Positions 8,501-14,650 of a stretch of 16,761 nucleotides of DNA are shown here, piece after piece. The notes below the pieces were generated by a model that was not told the origin of the DNA, did not search any database, and was given only the letters and a program-made list of their open reading frames with translations. A program made the translations under genes and the position numbers. The stretch is from Planctomycetota bacterium (GTDB lineage: Bacteria > Planctomycetota > Phycisphaerae > Phycisphaerales > SM1A02), in the NCBI GenBank assembly GCA_003671065.1, contig QWPU01000027.1:1-16761 (forward strand), given 5' to 3'. Each line of letters starts with the position of its first letter. Within the stretch, counting starts at the first letter, position 1.

Positions 8501-8995
8501 GGGCTTTCGCCCATCGAAGCGCTCAAACTTGTGACGCTCAATCCAGCGAAACAACTTCGCATCGATACCTTCACTGGCTCGATCGAAGTCGGCAAGGACG
8601 CGGACTTTGCTGTGTGGAACGGCGATCCGCTTTCGGCGTTTAGTCGCTGCGAGCAAACTTGGGTTGACGGCGTGCGGCGATACTCGCGCGATGAAGAGAC
8701 TTCGTTGCAAGCGAAAGTCGTTACTGCACGCGGCGCGCTTATCGCGAAGGCGACGAGCAACGCTGACGACAAAGGCAAGTCAGCTGATGCAAGCGCAGCT
8801 GGTGCGGCTGGAGGCCGCGGTGGTCGCGGTGGTCGCGGTCGTCCAACTTCACTGCTTGAATCAATGCTCGAATCGCGTGAAGACGCACTGTGGCTGCGCA
8901 TCGCGCGCGGACAAGATCCATTCTCAACGAAGCCAGGCGACTGCGGTTGTGCACCTACATCCGATGTTGTTCCTGTCGCCATCATCAACAACTGA
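5540..8995 (+). CDS. Exported double-module amidohydrolase (COG1228-like)
   Basis: This 1151-residue protein starts with a signal peptide (MLLNRVLALAALVVAHSSSA, likely cut after A-H-A) and carries two amidohydrolase modules. Module 1 (about 40-470) keeps the fold's outer parts, including R-V-G-T-I-E-T-G-K-I-A-N-L-V-I near its end. Its metal site reads V-I-P-A-F-I-E-A-A instead of 'P-G-x-I-D-x-H-x-H', so it is probably inactive. A linker holds five V-V-E-P repeats (515-534) and lysine-rich stretches. Module 2 (about 670-1080) has the expected ligands: PGLIDCHSH with H728 and H730, HCHS (H886, H888), L-Q-H (H914) and F-N-S-D-S-D (D968, D970). Both modules share R-Y-P-S-S-x-M-G (224 and 823), a sign of internal duplication. 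The closest class is imidazolonepropionase-related hydrolases; the substrate is unknown. A G-G-R repeat precedes the C-terminus. There is no SD; TACGAT at 5527-5532 may be a -10 box. Confidence 0.85.
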   Translation: MLLNRVLALAALVVAHSSSAHAQQGPVNGMRPSDPARHALIGAKVIVKPGVTIEKATILVRDGLIEAVGADLAIPAGYRVFDLTGKTVIPAFIEAALAVDSADASAAALRAPAAHWNQNITPEVSAVTLAIPDATLDALRLQGFAIARVIPEDGIFRGSSDLRILARTTERVTQRELGGNTVQVMGPRSMDFSQFGGMPNPATPGVPGAPAAPTIPRGGDRESRYPSSLMGSYAIMRQTLLDAAWRNECLAATPTTTLPAEDMNALDALQPLLTGAHGIMVDASDELEVTRLVQLVQTHLPKSAITVLGNGNEFRAQAELVALANSANASFIVPLEFPQAPDLVSPMAADSVSLRDLMTWRYAATNAKRFINAGATVALTTHRMQDKSAFRKRLAEAMTHGLSADEALASITTTPARLLGIDERVGTIETGKIANLVIAAGDPFEAETKFEGMFVAGALVVAMPDAPVLAAGTFTATTSATTPKPIANELRIVIDPKDSSLKATWTPVVAAPVEVVEPVVEPVVEPVVEPVVEPKIETDTKPDESKRDGARSKDGAATAKRSSVTEGRASGLFDGVPFGFEGEVRVSLAGSGDGATMTVESADGTRVTFSLVRDAAVEKKPEDAKKKDDSTEKKPDERSTLWKDALPFPLGEYGRIPNDPTTAAITGTVLVKDATIWTLGAQGTLTDGDLLVRDGKIIEVAADIMLPEGATLINGRGMHVTPGLIDCHSHTGVSGGVNEGGQACTAEVWIGDCIDPTDIEWYRQLAGGLTAVNQLHGSANPIGGRNSVVKIRWGEGADAFRFTQAPPGIKFALGENVVRSKSRYPSSRMGVATFLDDSFTAAREYRAKQVAYAALDANARAQALPPRPDLELETLAEIIESKRLVHCHSYRQDEILMLLRTAERFGFRVATLQHVLEGYKVAAEIAAHGAGASSFSDWWAYKVEVMDAIPWNGAIMNKAGVLVSFNSDSDELARRMNMEAAKAMRYGGLSPIEALKLVTLNPAKQLRIDTFTGSIEVGKDADFAVWNGDPLSAFSRCEQTWVDGVRRYSRDEETSLQAKVVTARGALIAKATSNADDKGKSADASAAGAAGGRGGRGGRGRPTSLLESMLESREDALWLRIARGQDPFSTKPGDCGCAPTSDVVPVAIINN
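7082..7141 (+). repeat. Five 12-bp repeats encoding V-V-E-P
   Basis: Five near-identical 12-base units (GTT/GTC-GTC/GTT-GAA/GAG-CCT/CCC) encode V-V-E-P five times, residues 515-534 of the large amidohydrolase. They form a stiff, acidic, proline-rich spacer between the two modules. Copies differ only at third positions. Confidence 0.85.
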
Positions 8996-9013
8996 GTGCA
9001 ACACGAACCAACT

Positions 9014-10396
9014 ATGCACTACGCACACATCAACAATTTCCATTTCGCCTCCACAGTTGCTGCGACTCTGATTTCTTCTTGCGCCTTTGCGCAAAGCGAC
9101 ATCGTGCCTGCGCCAACGCAATCGCGTCCGATCGCCATTATTCACGCAGTCGTGCACACCGCCACACTTGAGCAACCTGTGATCGAAGATGGCCATGTCC
9201 TCTTCGATGGTGGTCGCATCATGAGTGTGGGCGCGGGGATGCCAACGCTTCCAGAGAACTGCGAGATCTTTGACGCGAAAGGCATGCATGTTTCGCCTGG
9301 TTTTTGCGCGTTTCCGACGACGCTTGGTCTTATCGAAACATTGAGCGTGGACTCTACTGATGACCGCCGCGAGTTCGGCGAGTTGCATCCAGAGTCAGTG
9401 CCGAGTGTTGCGATCAATCCTGATAGTGATCTCCTCACCGTCGCGCGCGCCGCAGGAATTCTGCTCGCGGTCACTGTGCCGCAAGGTGGACTCATCTCAG
9501 GCAGCGCATCGGGAATTCGTCTCGATGGCTGGACGCCTGAAGATCTCTGCATTGATCCATCACTCGGTGTCGTGATCACTTGGCCTGTCGTTGATCCTGC
9601 ACGCGCGTTTTCATCACGACGCTCCCCTGAAGATCAGCGCAAGCGCGCGAAGGAAGATGTCGAACGCATCGGGCGTTTCTTCGATGAGATGAAAGCAATT
9701 CTTGCTGCGCGCGCTGCCGATGCAACTGTCGCGCACGATGAACGCGCGGAAGCGATGCGTGATGTGCTCAGTGGCAAAGACCCTGTATTCGTCGAGATTG
9801 GAAGCGCATCGCAAATCGAAAGCGCGGTCACCTGGATGAAAGCGCGCGGACTTCGTGCTGTGATCATCGGTGGTGAAGGTGTAGCGAGCGCGATTCCGTT
9901 TCTCAAAGCGGAAGGCATCTCGGTCGTGGTTCGTGGCGTGCATCGTGTTCCCGCGCAACGACACGCTCCCACCGATGCTTCGTACACACTTCCAAAGCAA
10001 CTGAACGACGCAGGAATTCTCTTCTCCATCACAACAGGCGATGAGCCTGCGCATGAACGCAATCTTCCGCATCATGCTGCAACGGCAGCAGCGTTTGGTC
10101 TTGATCGCGAAGCAGCACTTCGAGCCGTCACCGCAAACCCATGTGTGATTGCAGGACTCGCGCCGCGCTACGGAACACTCGCGCCACTCTCGAGCGCAAC
10201 ACTCATCGTGACGCGCGGTCATCCACTCGAACTCACGAGCGATGTTGCTGCTGCATGGATCGACGGCCGTTCAATCGAACTCGATTCGCACCAGAGTCAG
10301 ATGAAACGCAAGTACGAAACGAAACTTGAAACGAAGACTCTGGAAACAAAAACCCTAGAAACGAAGACTGATGCGCCAGCGCCAAAGTCTCCGTGA
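9014..10396 (+). CDS. Exported amidohydrolase-like protein, metal site degenerate
   Basis: From ATG 9014 the protein has 460 residues; a GTG at 8996, immediately after the previous stop, would add six. A signal-peptide-like segment (F-A-S-T-V-A-A-T-L-I-S-S-C-A-F-A, cut near 26) is followed by an amidohydrolase-type sequence: V-I-E-D-G-H-V-L-F-D-G-G-R-I, then M-H-V-S-P-G where the metal ligands should begin. The next residues are F-C-A-F-P-T-T (97-103) instead of I-D-x-H-x-H, so the first metal-binding histidines are missing. The end retains D-A-G-I-L-F-S-I-T-T-G-D and a late A-L-R-A-V-T-A-N-P segment. I infer a non-catalytic paralogue of the upstream protein, perhaps a partner subunit. The C-terminus has three L-E-T-K-T repeats. 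It lies 18 bases after its neighbour, so they are probably one operon. Confidence 0.78.
   Translation: MHYAHINNFHFASTVAATLISSCAFAQSDIVPAPTQSRPIAIIHAVVHTATLEQPVIEDGHVLFDGGRIMSVGAGMPTLPENCEIFDAKGMHVSPGFCAFPTTLGLIETLSVDSTDDRREFGELHPESVPSVAINPDSDLLTVARAAGILLAVTVPQGGLISGSASGIRLDGWTPEDLCIDPSLGVVITWPVVDPARAFSSRRSPEDQRKRAKEDVERIGRFFDEMKAILAARAADATVAHDERAEAMRDVLSGKDPVFVEIGSASQIESAVTWMKARGLRAVIIGGEGVASAIPFLKAEGISVVVRGVHRVPAQRHAPTDASYTLPKQLNDAGILFSITTGDEPAHERNLPHHAATAAAFGLDREAALRAVTANPCVIAGLAPRYGTLAPLSSATLIVTRGHPLELTSDVAAAWIDGRSIELDSHQSQMKRKYETKLETKTLETKTLETKTDAPAPKSP
10325..10369 (+). repeat. Three 15-bp repeats encoding L-E-T-K-T
   Basis: Three consecutive 15-base units encode LETKT at the C-terminus of the degenerate amidohydrolase. 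Copies 1 and 3 are nearly identical in DNA, which suggests recent slippage expansion of a charged tail. Confidence 0.8.
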
Positions 10397-10420
10397 TTCA
10401 GTACATCGCGTCAGTTGATA

Positions 10421-10960
10421 TCACCACGCCACATTCCCGCTCGCTTCAAGCGTCGCACCTGAACTCGGCACAAGCCGCAGCGTCACTAACAACTTCGCGC
10501 CCGCCGCTGGTTCGCGCGTGAACTTCGGCTCCACTCGCACAACATAGAGTTCGAGCGTCGTGTCGTAGTAGGTCGCTTCTTGCGCGCGCGTCGAGAGTGG
10601 GATCTCGAAGGTCGATGTCTCAGGCAGCGCGCCCGCGCAGTAAACGCTCACGCGAAGGTTGCCCGCGATGCGCGATGACGCACCAACTGCGTCGAGGGCA
10701 TCAATCCGCAGATCTATCGAAGGGTTCGCATTCATCGCTCGTCGCACGCGCGAGAGCGGTGTAAGCGCAATCGTGCTCGCGGAATGACTCGCCATCGGCA
10801 CCGACGCGCTCGGCACGGTGGACTGCGTGGGTTGCGTGGCGGTCGGGTTTATTGCAAGCACGGGCTTCACTTCCGACGGATCGTGCACCTTCGGCGAGCA
10901 GGCAGTCAGGAGCGCCGCGGTCAGCAGCACTACGGCGAACAGGTTCATGCTTGGTTTCAT
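10421..10960 (-). CDS. Small lipoprotein of unknown function
   Basis: From the ATG at 10958-10960 the protein has 179 residues. The N-terminus MKPSMNLFAVVLLTAALLTAC is a clear lipoprotein signal: basic lead, hydrophobic core and L-T-A-C lipobox with C21. The mature part opens with a T/S/P-rich linker (25-65). A compact, beta-rich domain follows, with R-I-A-G-N-L-R-V-S-V-Y-C-A-G, then a middle segment E-L-Y-V-V-R-V-E-P and an end segment L-L-V-T-L-R-L-V-P. I do not recognise the family. ATGs at 10984 and 10948 are alternatives; none has a well-placed SD. It is divergent from the PDZ lipoprotein (100 bp between starts) and convergent with the amidohydrolase gene (24 bp between stops). Confidence 0.7.
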   Translation of the reverse strand: MKPSMNLFAVVLLTAALLTACSPKVHDPSEVKPVLAINPTATQPTQSTVPSASVPMASHSASTIALTPLSRVRRAMNANPSIDLRIDALDAVGASSRIAGNLRVSVYCAGALPETSTFEIPLSTRAQEATYYDTTLELYVVRVEPKFTREPAAGAKLLVTLRLVPSSGATLEASGNVAW

Positions 10961-11060
10961 GCTTAGGTTCACGCAGGTACGCATCCCTGCAGGGTACGAC
11001 AGCGACGCATATCCGCACTCGTTTTGCAGAACTGCCGCGAAGACGGTCGATCTTCCCTCC

Positions 11061-11819
11061 ATGATTCGCACCACTCTCGCGCTCACATTGCCTCTCTCGC
11101 TTGCCTCAATCCTTGCGCTCGCCGCGTGTGAAACCGAAGGTTCGCAACGCCCGGGCACGACCAAGACGGGGTCTGACAAGAAGTCCTCGGGCAAGGCAAA
11201 CGCTGAATGGAGCAGTGCCGATTTGATTCCTGGCGATGAGATGGTGATTGAGGTCGAAGTGGAAGGCGACGACGATGGGAACGCCGCCGACGGCGGGCAA
11301 AGGCGCGTCATCGTGCGCAAGATGGTGATGCATGGCGCCCCGACCGGTGCCGTCGTAGTGGAAGGCATGCCGATCGACCTTGCCTTCGCGATCGATGGCC
11401 CTGATGGCGCAATGCCCCAAGGCCAGTGGGCCAGCACCGCCCAAAGCGCCCCCGCAGAGCAGTTGCCCGCACCAACCCCTCCTCCTGTCATGCTCGGCGT
11501 GCGCATGCGCGAAGTCGATCCCATCCTCGCCACGCATCTCGGCGTCACGCCGCGCCACGCGTCAGTGCTCGAAGATGTTGCCGAAGAACTCAACGGTCAC
11601 GCGAGCGGTCTGCGCGACCATGATGTCATCGTCGCGGTCAATGGCGAAGCGAAGGCGGGTCCCTCCGACATCCGCCGCATTCTTCGCACGAAAAAGGCTG
11701 GCGACACCGTCGTCTTCACGGTGGTTCGACCGAGTGGCAAGACCGATGTCACTATCACGCTCGAAGCGTTTGATCACGCGAAGTTTCTCTCCGCCTCGCC
11801 CGCGCGCGTGGGTGGTTGA
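11061..11819 (+). CDS. PDZ-domain lipoprotein
   Basis: This 252-residue protein has a lipoprotein signal (1-23) ending in the lipobox L-A-A-C with C23, then a charged, disordered linker including an acidic E-V-E-V-E-G-D-D-D-G patch (64-74). A P/A/Q-rich stretch at 112-142 leads into a single PDZ domain (about 143-237): V-M-L-G-V-R-M-R, a 'V-L-E-D-V-x-E-x-L-x-G-H-A-S-G-L-R-x-H-D-V-I' core and V-N-G at 193-195, then I-R-R-I-L and a V-V-F-T-V-V-R end. PDZ domains bind C-terminal peptides. Those on secreted proteins usually belong to HtrA-type proteases, but no protease domain exists here, so it may act as an adaptor or sensor. The frame is open upstream, to 10818, but only the ATG at 11061 gives a signal peptide. 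No SD is visible. Confidence 0.8.
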   Translation: MIRTTLALTLPLSLASILALAACETEGSQRPGTTKTGSDKKSSGKANAEWSSADLIPGDEMVIEVEVEGDDDGNAADGGQRRVIVRKMVMHGAPTGAVVVEGMPIDLAFAIDGPDGAMPQGQWASTAQSAPAEQLPAPTPPPVMLGVRMREVDPILATHLGVTPRHASVLEDVAEELNGHASGLRDHDVIVAVNGEAKAGPSDIRRILRTKKAGDTVVFTVVRPSGKTDVTITLEAFDHAKFLSASPARVGG

Positions 11820-11842
11820 AACCGTTGCGCTCTTGACGGCTG

Positions 11843-11848
11843 TATACT
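11843..11848 (+). promoter_or_regulatory. -10 box of the 86-residue protein gene (leaderless)
   Basis: TATACT lies 10 bases before the ATG at 11859, predicting a transcript start within about 4 bases of the start codon. No -35 box at normal spacing is evident; TTGAAA at 11816 is 21 bases away. The bases between are TCAACTCCTT, which resemble the 16S anti-SD and not an SD. Confidence 0.4.
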
Positions 11849-11858
11849 TCAACTCCTT

Positions 11859-12119
11859 ATGCTTGAATTTTCAGCCGATGCCGCACTCTTGAAGCCCGCC
11901 GCACGCGTTCGCGTGACGCAGCAATTGCCGCAGAACAACACTGTGTGGACCACCACGATCGAAGGCACCGTCCTGCGCTATCGACAAGCGAAGACAGGCT
12001 CATGGTTTGCGCACGCGAAGGAAGACAAGTTGTGGCTTGATCGCCTGGAATTGCGCAAAGACGACGGCGAACTCGTTACGCTCAATCTCGATTGCTACAG
12101 CGTTATTGAAGCACTCTAA
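11859..12119 (+). CDS. Small conserved protein, probably planctomycete-specific
   Basis: This 86-residue soluble protein reads as a compact beta-barrel: A-R-V-R-V-T-Q-Q-L-P, W-T-T-T-I-E-G-T-V-L-R-Y-R-Q, then T-G-S-W-F-A-H and K-L-W-L-D-R-L-E-L-R-K-D-D-G-E. It ends in L-N-L-D-C-Y-S-V-I-E. The pattern resembles SH3-like or KOW-type small domains. I recall similar short proteins from planctomycetes but cannot name a function. It has no signal peptide or cysteine motif. The ATG is fixed by the -10-like TATACT ten bases upstream and the absence of other starts. It is convergent with the M16-like gene, with 3 bases between stop codons, so the two transcripts must overlap at their 3' ends. Confidence 0.75.
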   Translation: MLEFSADAALLKPAARVRVTQQLPQNNTVWTTTIEGTVLRYRQAKTGSWFAHAKEDKLWLDRLELRKDDGELVTLNLDCYSVIEAL

Positions 12120-12122
12120 TCA

Positions 12123-13406
12123 TCACGCCATCACTGGCACGTCAAGCGCGGACTTTCCGACGGTGCAGAGTGTGCGTGAGTCTCGCCATGGCGAGCTCAT
12201 CGAGTGACCGATCCAGTCATTAAGCCCGTCGAGCGTGACTGCATCGACTTCAGCGCTCAACTCACCAAGTGAACGACAACGACCGAGGCGATACCAATCG
12301 CTGCCAAGTGCAGCGGCGCGCGCGGCGGTGCTTTCGCCTTGCATGACCAGACGGCTCTTCATGCCGATCTTCGCGCGACGGAACTCGCCTTCGCTTACGC
12401 CGTGTTCGAACTTCTCGAGTTCAGCGCGAATCGTGTCGAGCGTTTCTTGCGCGCGTTCAGGCGTGCTTCCCGCATACACCGCCACCATGCCGCGGTCGCG
12501 ACCACCTGAGTAGCCCGCGTTGACGGAGTAGCACAAACTGCGGCGTTCACGCACTTCCGTAAAGAGTCGGCTTGAAGTTTCACCGCCAAGAATGTTGGTC
12601 GCGAGACGACAGAGCAACGACTCTGGCTCACGCTCGCTTGGCGCGCTTAGACCCATCGCGATGTGCGTCTGGTTCGATTCGTCTTCTTCATGCGCGATGC
12701 CGCCGATGCTTTCTCCGAGCGGAATCGACTCTGCGAGTCCGCCGTGCCAACCGCTGAGCAGTTCATCGAGCTTCGCCGCGAGCTCATCCGCATCGACCGC
12801 GCCTGCGACCGAAAGAATGGAGCCAATCGGACGAACTCGTCGCATCCAGTCTGCGCGCAACGAGTGAATGTCTGCGCGCTCGTAGGCCGCGAGGTTGCCG
12901 TAGCCGGAGCGATTGAATGGTGGCGGAAGATGACGCTCACGCAGCCGCAGTGTCACGCGGTGCTGAGGGTCGTCCTGCAAACTCTCGAGCGATTGAATGG
13001 CGAGGCTGCGCACGGCATCAAGCGCTTCTGCAGGAAGATGCGGTCGCACAATGAGATCGGCAAACAGCGGAAGCGCTTCCATCATGCGATCGCCAATGAG
13101 CGTTGCGCCGAGCACGATGTGAATTGATGCAGGTGACACCGAGCGCTGCACGCCCACGCGGTCAAGCGCATCGGAGAATTGGCGGCTGTCACGACCACCT
13201 GCGCCGCGTTGCGAGAGCTCCGCAAGCAAACTCGACCAGCCATCGCCCGCTTCGCCCTCAGGATCCGTTGCGTTTCCCGCGGGCACAAGCCAACTCACCG
13301 CGGCAGTTCGCACACCCGCCATCTCTTCGACAAGGAGCGGCATTCCGCACTCAAGCATTCGTACGCGGATCGGGTTTTGGATGCGGGTCGCGGAACAATC
13401 AGCCAT
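12123..13406 (-). CDS. M16-family peptidase-like protein without the zinc motif
   Basis: This 427-residue protein has the two-domain M16 (pitrilysin/insulinase) architecture. Domain 1 (15-215) has the strand pattern R-T-A-A-V-S-W-L-V-P-A-G and the late L-Q-D-D-P. At the place of the zinc-binding H-x-x-E-H it reads S-S-L-L-A-E-L (58-64), so catalytic zinc should not bind. Domain 2 keeps the substrate-side signature G-G-E-T-S-S-R-L-F-T-E-V-R-E (274-287) and L-C-Y-S-V (291-295), the R/Y-pair region. In bacterial M16B systems an active and an inactive subunit pair up; this resembles the inactive one, yet no active partner is in the window. There is no signal peptide. ATG 13404-13406 follows AGGA (13416-13419, 7-base spacer); a GTG directly upstream is the alternative. 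Confidence 0.83.
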   Translation of the reverse strand: MADCSATRIQNPIRVRMLECGMPLLVEEMAGVRTAAVSWLVPAGNATDPEGEAGDGWSSLLAELSQRGAGGRDSRQFSDALDRVGVQRSVSPASIHIVLGATLIGDRMMEALPLFADLIVRPHLPAEALDAVRSLAIQSLESLQDDPQHRVTLRLRERHLPPPFNRSGYGNLAAYERADIHSLRADWMRRVRPIGSILSVAGAVDADELAAKLDELLSGWHGGLAESIPLGESIGGIAHEEDESNQTHIAMGLSAPSEREPESLLCRLATNILGGETSSRLFTEVRERRSLCYSVNAGYSGGRDRGMVAVYAGSTPERAQETLDTIRAELEKFEHGVSEGEFRRAKIGMKSRLVMQGESTAARAAALGSDWYRLGRCRSLGELSAEVDAVTLDGLNDWIGHSMSSPWRDSRTLCTVGKSALDVPVMA

Positions 13407-13409
13407 CAC

Positions 13410-13607
13410 GAGATCCTAACAGGCAATGAGCATGCATTAATTGCCCTTGGGATTGCCACAGAGTGAATAGGTAAACCTTCGATCTGCGCGCGCTGTGGAT
13501 TCGACGAAAGGAGTGCGCAGATACGGTCGATCTCCCTTGATGCCAAAGGCTCGATTGGGCCTCAATCAGCGTTCTGACGGACTTCTGTTGGTTCTTGCTT
13601 CCATCCC
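13410..13607. other. Divergent intergenic region with an inverted repeat
   Basis: This is the region between the divergent M16-like and membrane-protein genes. ATCTGCGC (13482-13489) and GCGCAGAT (13515-13522) form an 8-bp inverted repeat, 10 bp if a G-T pair is allowed, with a loop of 21-25 bases. An AAAGGAG at 13507-13513 has no suitable start codon after it. Confidence 0.4.
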
Positions 13608-14072
13608 ATGCGCCCACTTCGCTTTTGCATCGACCTTCTGGTGATCACTTCTGCCACAACAGCGTTGCTTGTGGCTCTGTGGATGTACGAAAGCGACCTC
13701 ACTGAGAAGACGGCGATCGAGTCGACACAGGCGTCGCTCTCGCAATTGAAAGCCGAGATTGGCATTCGTAGTGTGCTCAGCGAGTCCACGCTCAACGAGT
13801 TCGGTCACCCGCCGACGGTTGAACGCGAGTGGTTTCTCGACGCTGATCCGCTCAATGCACTTGCGTCCGAACGCGCCCCGTGGATTGAGTGGGCCCTTGC
13901 GGGTGAGCTCTCCCGCGACCACCCTCGCGACCCGACATTCCGTGGCGGGCGGGGCGCGATGTTTTGGTACAACCCGAGGCTAGGTGTGATTCGCGCGCGC
14001 GTGCCTGAATCCGCGAGTGATGATGCAGCAATTGCTATGTATGAAGCGGTTAACGGCGATTCGTGGCGCTAG
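13608..14072 (+). CDS. Membrane-anchored protein of unknown function
   Basis: This 154-residue protein has a single N-terminal transmembrane segment (about 8-26, I-D-L-L-V-I-T-S-A-T-T-A-L-L-V-A-L-W) after a short basic lead. A charged helix (27-52) follows, then a small outer domain with W-F-L-D-A-D-P-L-N-A-L (82-92), A-P-W-I-E-W-A and a C-terminal M-F-W-Y-N-P-R-L-G-V-I-R-A-R-V-P-E. The layout, N-terminal helix and small C-terminal domain, is like a type II secretion pseudopilin. There is no prepilin cleavage motif, so that is only a possible relation. There is no SD. The gap before it (13410-13607) has an inverted repeat. The gene converges with the ferredoxin gene 39 bases away. Confidence 0.65.
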   Translation: MRPLRFCIDLLVITSATTALLVALWMYESDLTEKTAIESTQASLSQLKAEIGIRSVLSESTLNEFGHPPTVEREWFLDADPLNALASERAPWIEWALAGELSRDHPRDPTFRGGRGAMFWYNPRLGVIRARVPESASDDAAIAMYEAVNGDSWR

Positions 14073-14080
14073 CCCGCGCT

Positions 14081-14118
14081 GCAACGCGGCTCACTTCACC
14101 AGCAACGCGGCTCACTTC
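14081..14118 (+). repeat. 17-bp direct repeat at the 3' end of the ferredoxin gene
   Basis: GCAACGCGGCTCACTTC occurs at 14081-14097 and 14102-14118, a 21-base period. The second copy contains the ferredoxin stop codon (TCA on this strand, 14112-14114); the first contains the same trinucleotide in the same frame. It looks like a recent 21-base tandem duplication. Confidence 0.85.
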
Positions 14119-14372
14119 TTGAAGTGATCAATGTTGATCTGGATGTACTTCTTCCACTCGGCTGGCACATCGTCCTGCGGGAAGATCGCCTGCACTGGGC
14201 ACTCGTCGACGCAGAGTCCGCAGTCGATGCATGTGTCGGGATCGATGTAGAGCTGCTGCGCGACTCCGTAGTCGCCCGCCTTCTTTGTTGGATGAATGCA
14301 ATCAACAGGACAGACTTCGACACACGCGGTGTCCTTGGTACCAATGCAAGGTTCGGTGATGATGTGTGCCAT
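14112..14372 (-). CDS. fdxA: 7Fe ferredoxin ([3Fe-4S][4Fe-4S])
   Basis: This 86-residue electron carrier has eight cysteines in the 7Fe pattern. The first group is C9, C17, C21 and C25, spaced as C-x7-C-x3-C-P-x2-C with no C-x2-C start. The second is C48, C51, C54 and C58 (C-I-D-C-G-L-C-V-D-E-C-P). By comparison with the Azotobacter-type protein, C9, C17 and C58 would hold the 3Fe cluster and C21, C48, C51 and C54 the 4Fe cluster. The sequence E-V-C-P-V-D-C-I and a D-P-D-T-C-I-D-C-G-L-C core are typical. It is a soluble, low-potential carrier; the redox partner is not evident from neighbours. There is no SD before the ATG, and no promoter is clearly readable in 14373-14470. Confidence 0.9.
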   Translation of the reverse strand: MAHIITEPCIGTKDTACVEVCPVDCIHPTKKAGDYGVAQQLYIDPDTCIDCGLCVDECPVQAIFPQDDVPAEWKKYIQINIDHFKK

Positions 14373-14560
14373 GTAGCGTTGACTCGTGATGCGTCGCGCA
14401 CGACGCTGGTGTAGTTAAAGATGATTCCACTGCGAAGGGGGGCGATGATAGCGCGAAGATTACAGACGGATCGTGCGCACTTCGCACGAAACGCGCCGCA
14501 CGCGGGTGTCCGCGCAGGTGCGCGGAAACGCCTTGAAAAAAGGCTCTAACGCACATACAT
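14373..14560. other. Intergenic region between ferredoxin and histone-like genes
   Basis: This 188-base stretch should hold the ferredoxin promoter. I see no clean -35/-10 pair, no open frame of note and no RNA structure except a short GCCTT/AAGGC pairing near 14530-14544. Confidence 0.35.
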
Positions 14561-14578
14561 CGTGAATACACACATCAT

Positions 14579-14612
14579 AAAAATGCCGAAGGCCGCTTAT
14601 TCGGCGGCCTTC
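14579..14612 (-). terminator. Terminator of the AAKK-repeat protein gene
   Basis: On the minus strand a 9-bp stem (GAAGGCCGC / GCGGCCTTC, 14604-14612 with 14588-14596) and 7-base loop are followed, after 4 bases, by TTTTT. The hairpin starts about 39 bases past the TAA of the small lysine-rich gene. Confidence 0.72.
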
Positions 14613-14650
14613 AAGCATCGATGCTTTCGCATCTATATCAGACGAAGTGC

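Noticed and set aside
8800..8845. G-G-R repeats in the large amidohydrolase as an RNA-binding RGG domain
   Set aside because: The stretch is only a few units long on an exported protein; it reads as a low-complexity linker.
10961..11593. Long N-terminal extension of the small lipoprotein across the PDZ gene
   Set aside because: It runs antisense through a well-supported lipoprotein-PDZ gene and would place the lipobox in the middle of the protein.
11833..11848. TTGACG and TATACT as a complete -35/-10 pair
   Set aside because: Only 4 bases separate them, far from the 16-18 required; only the -10-like box is kept.
13540..13644. Short plus-strand frame (about 34 codons) starting at ATG 13540
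   Set aside because: It has no SD at the right distance and overlaps the start of the membrane-protein gene in another frame.
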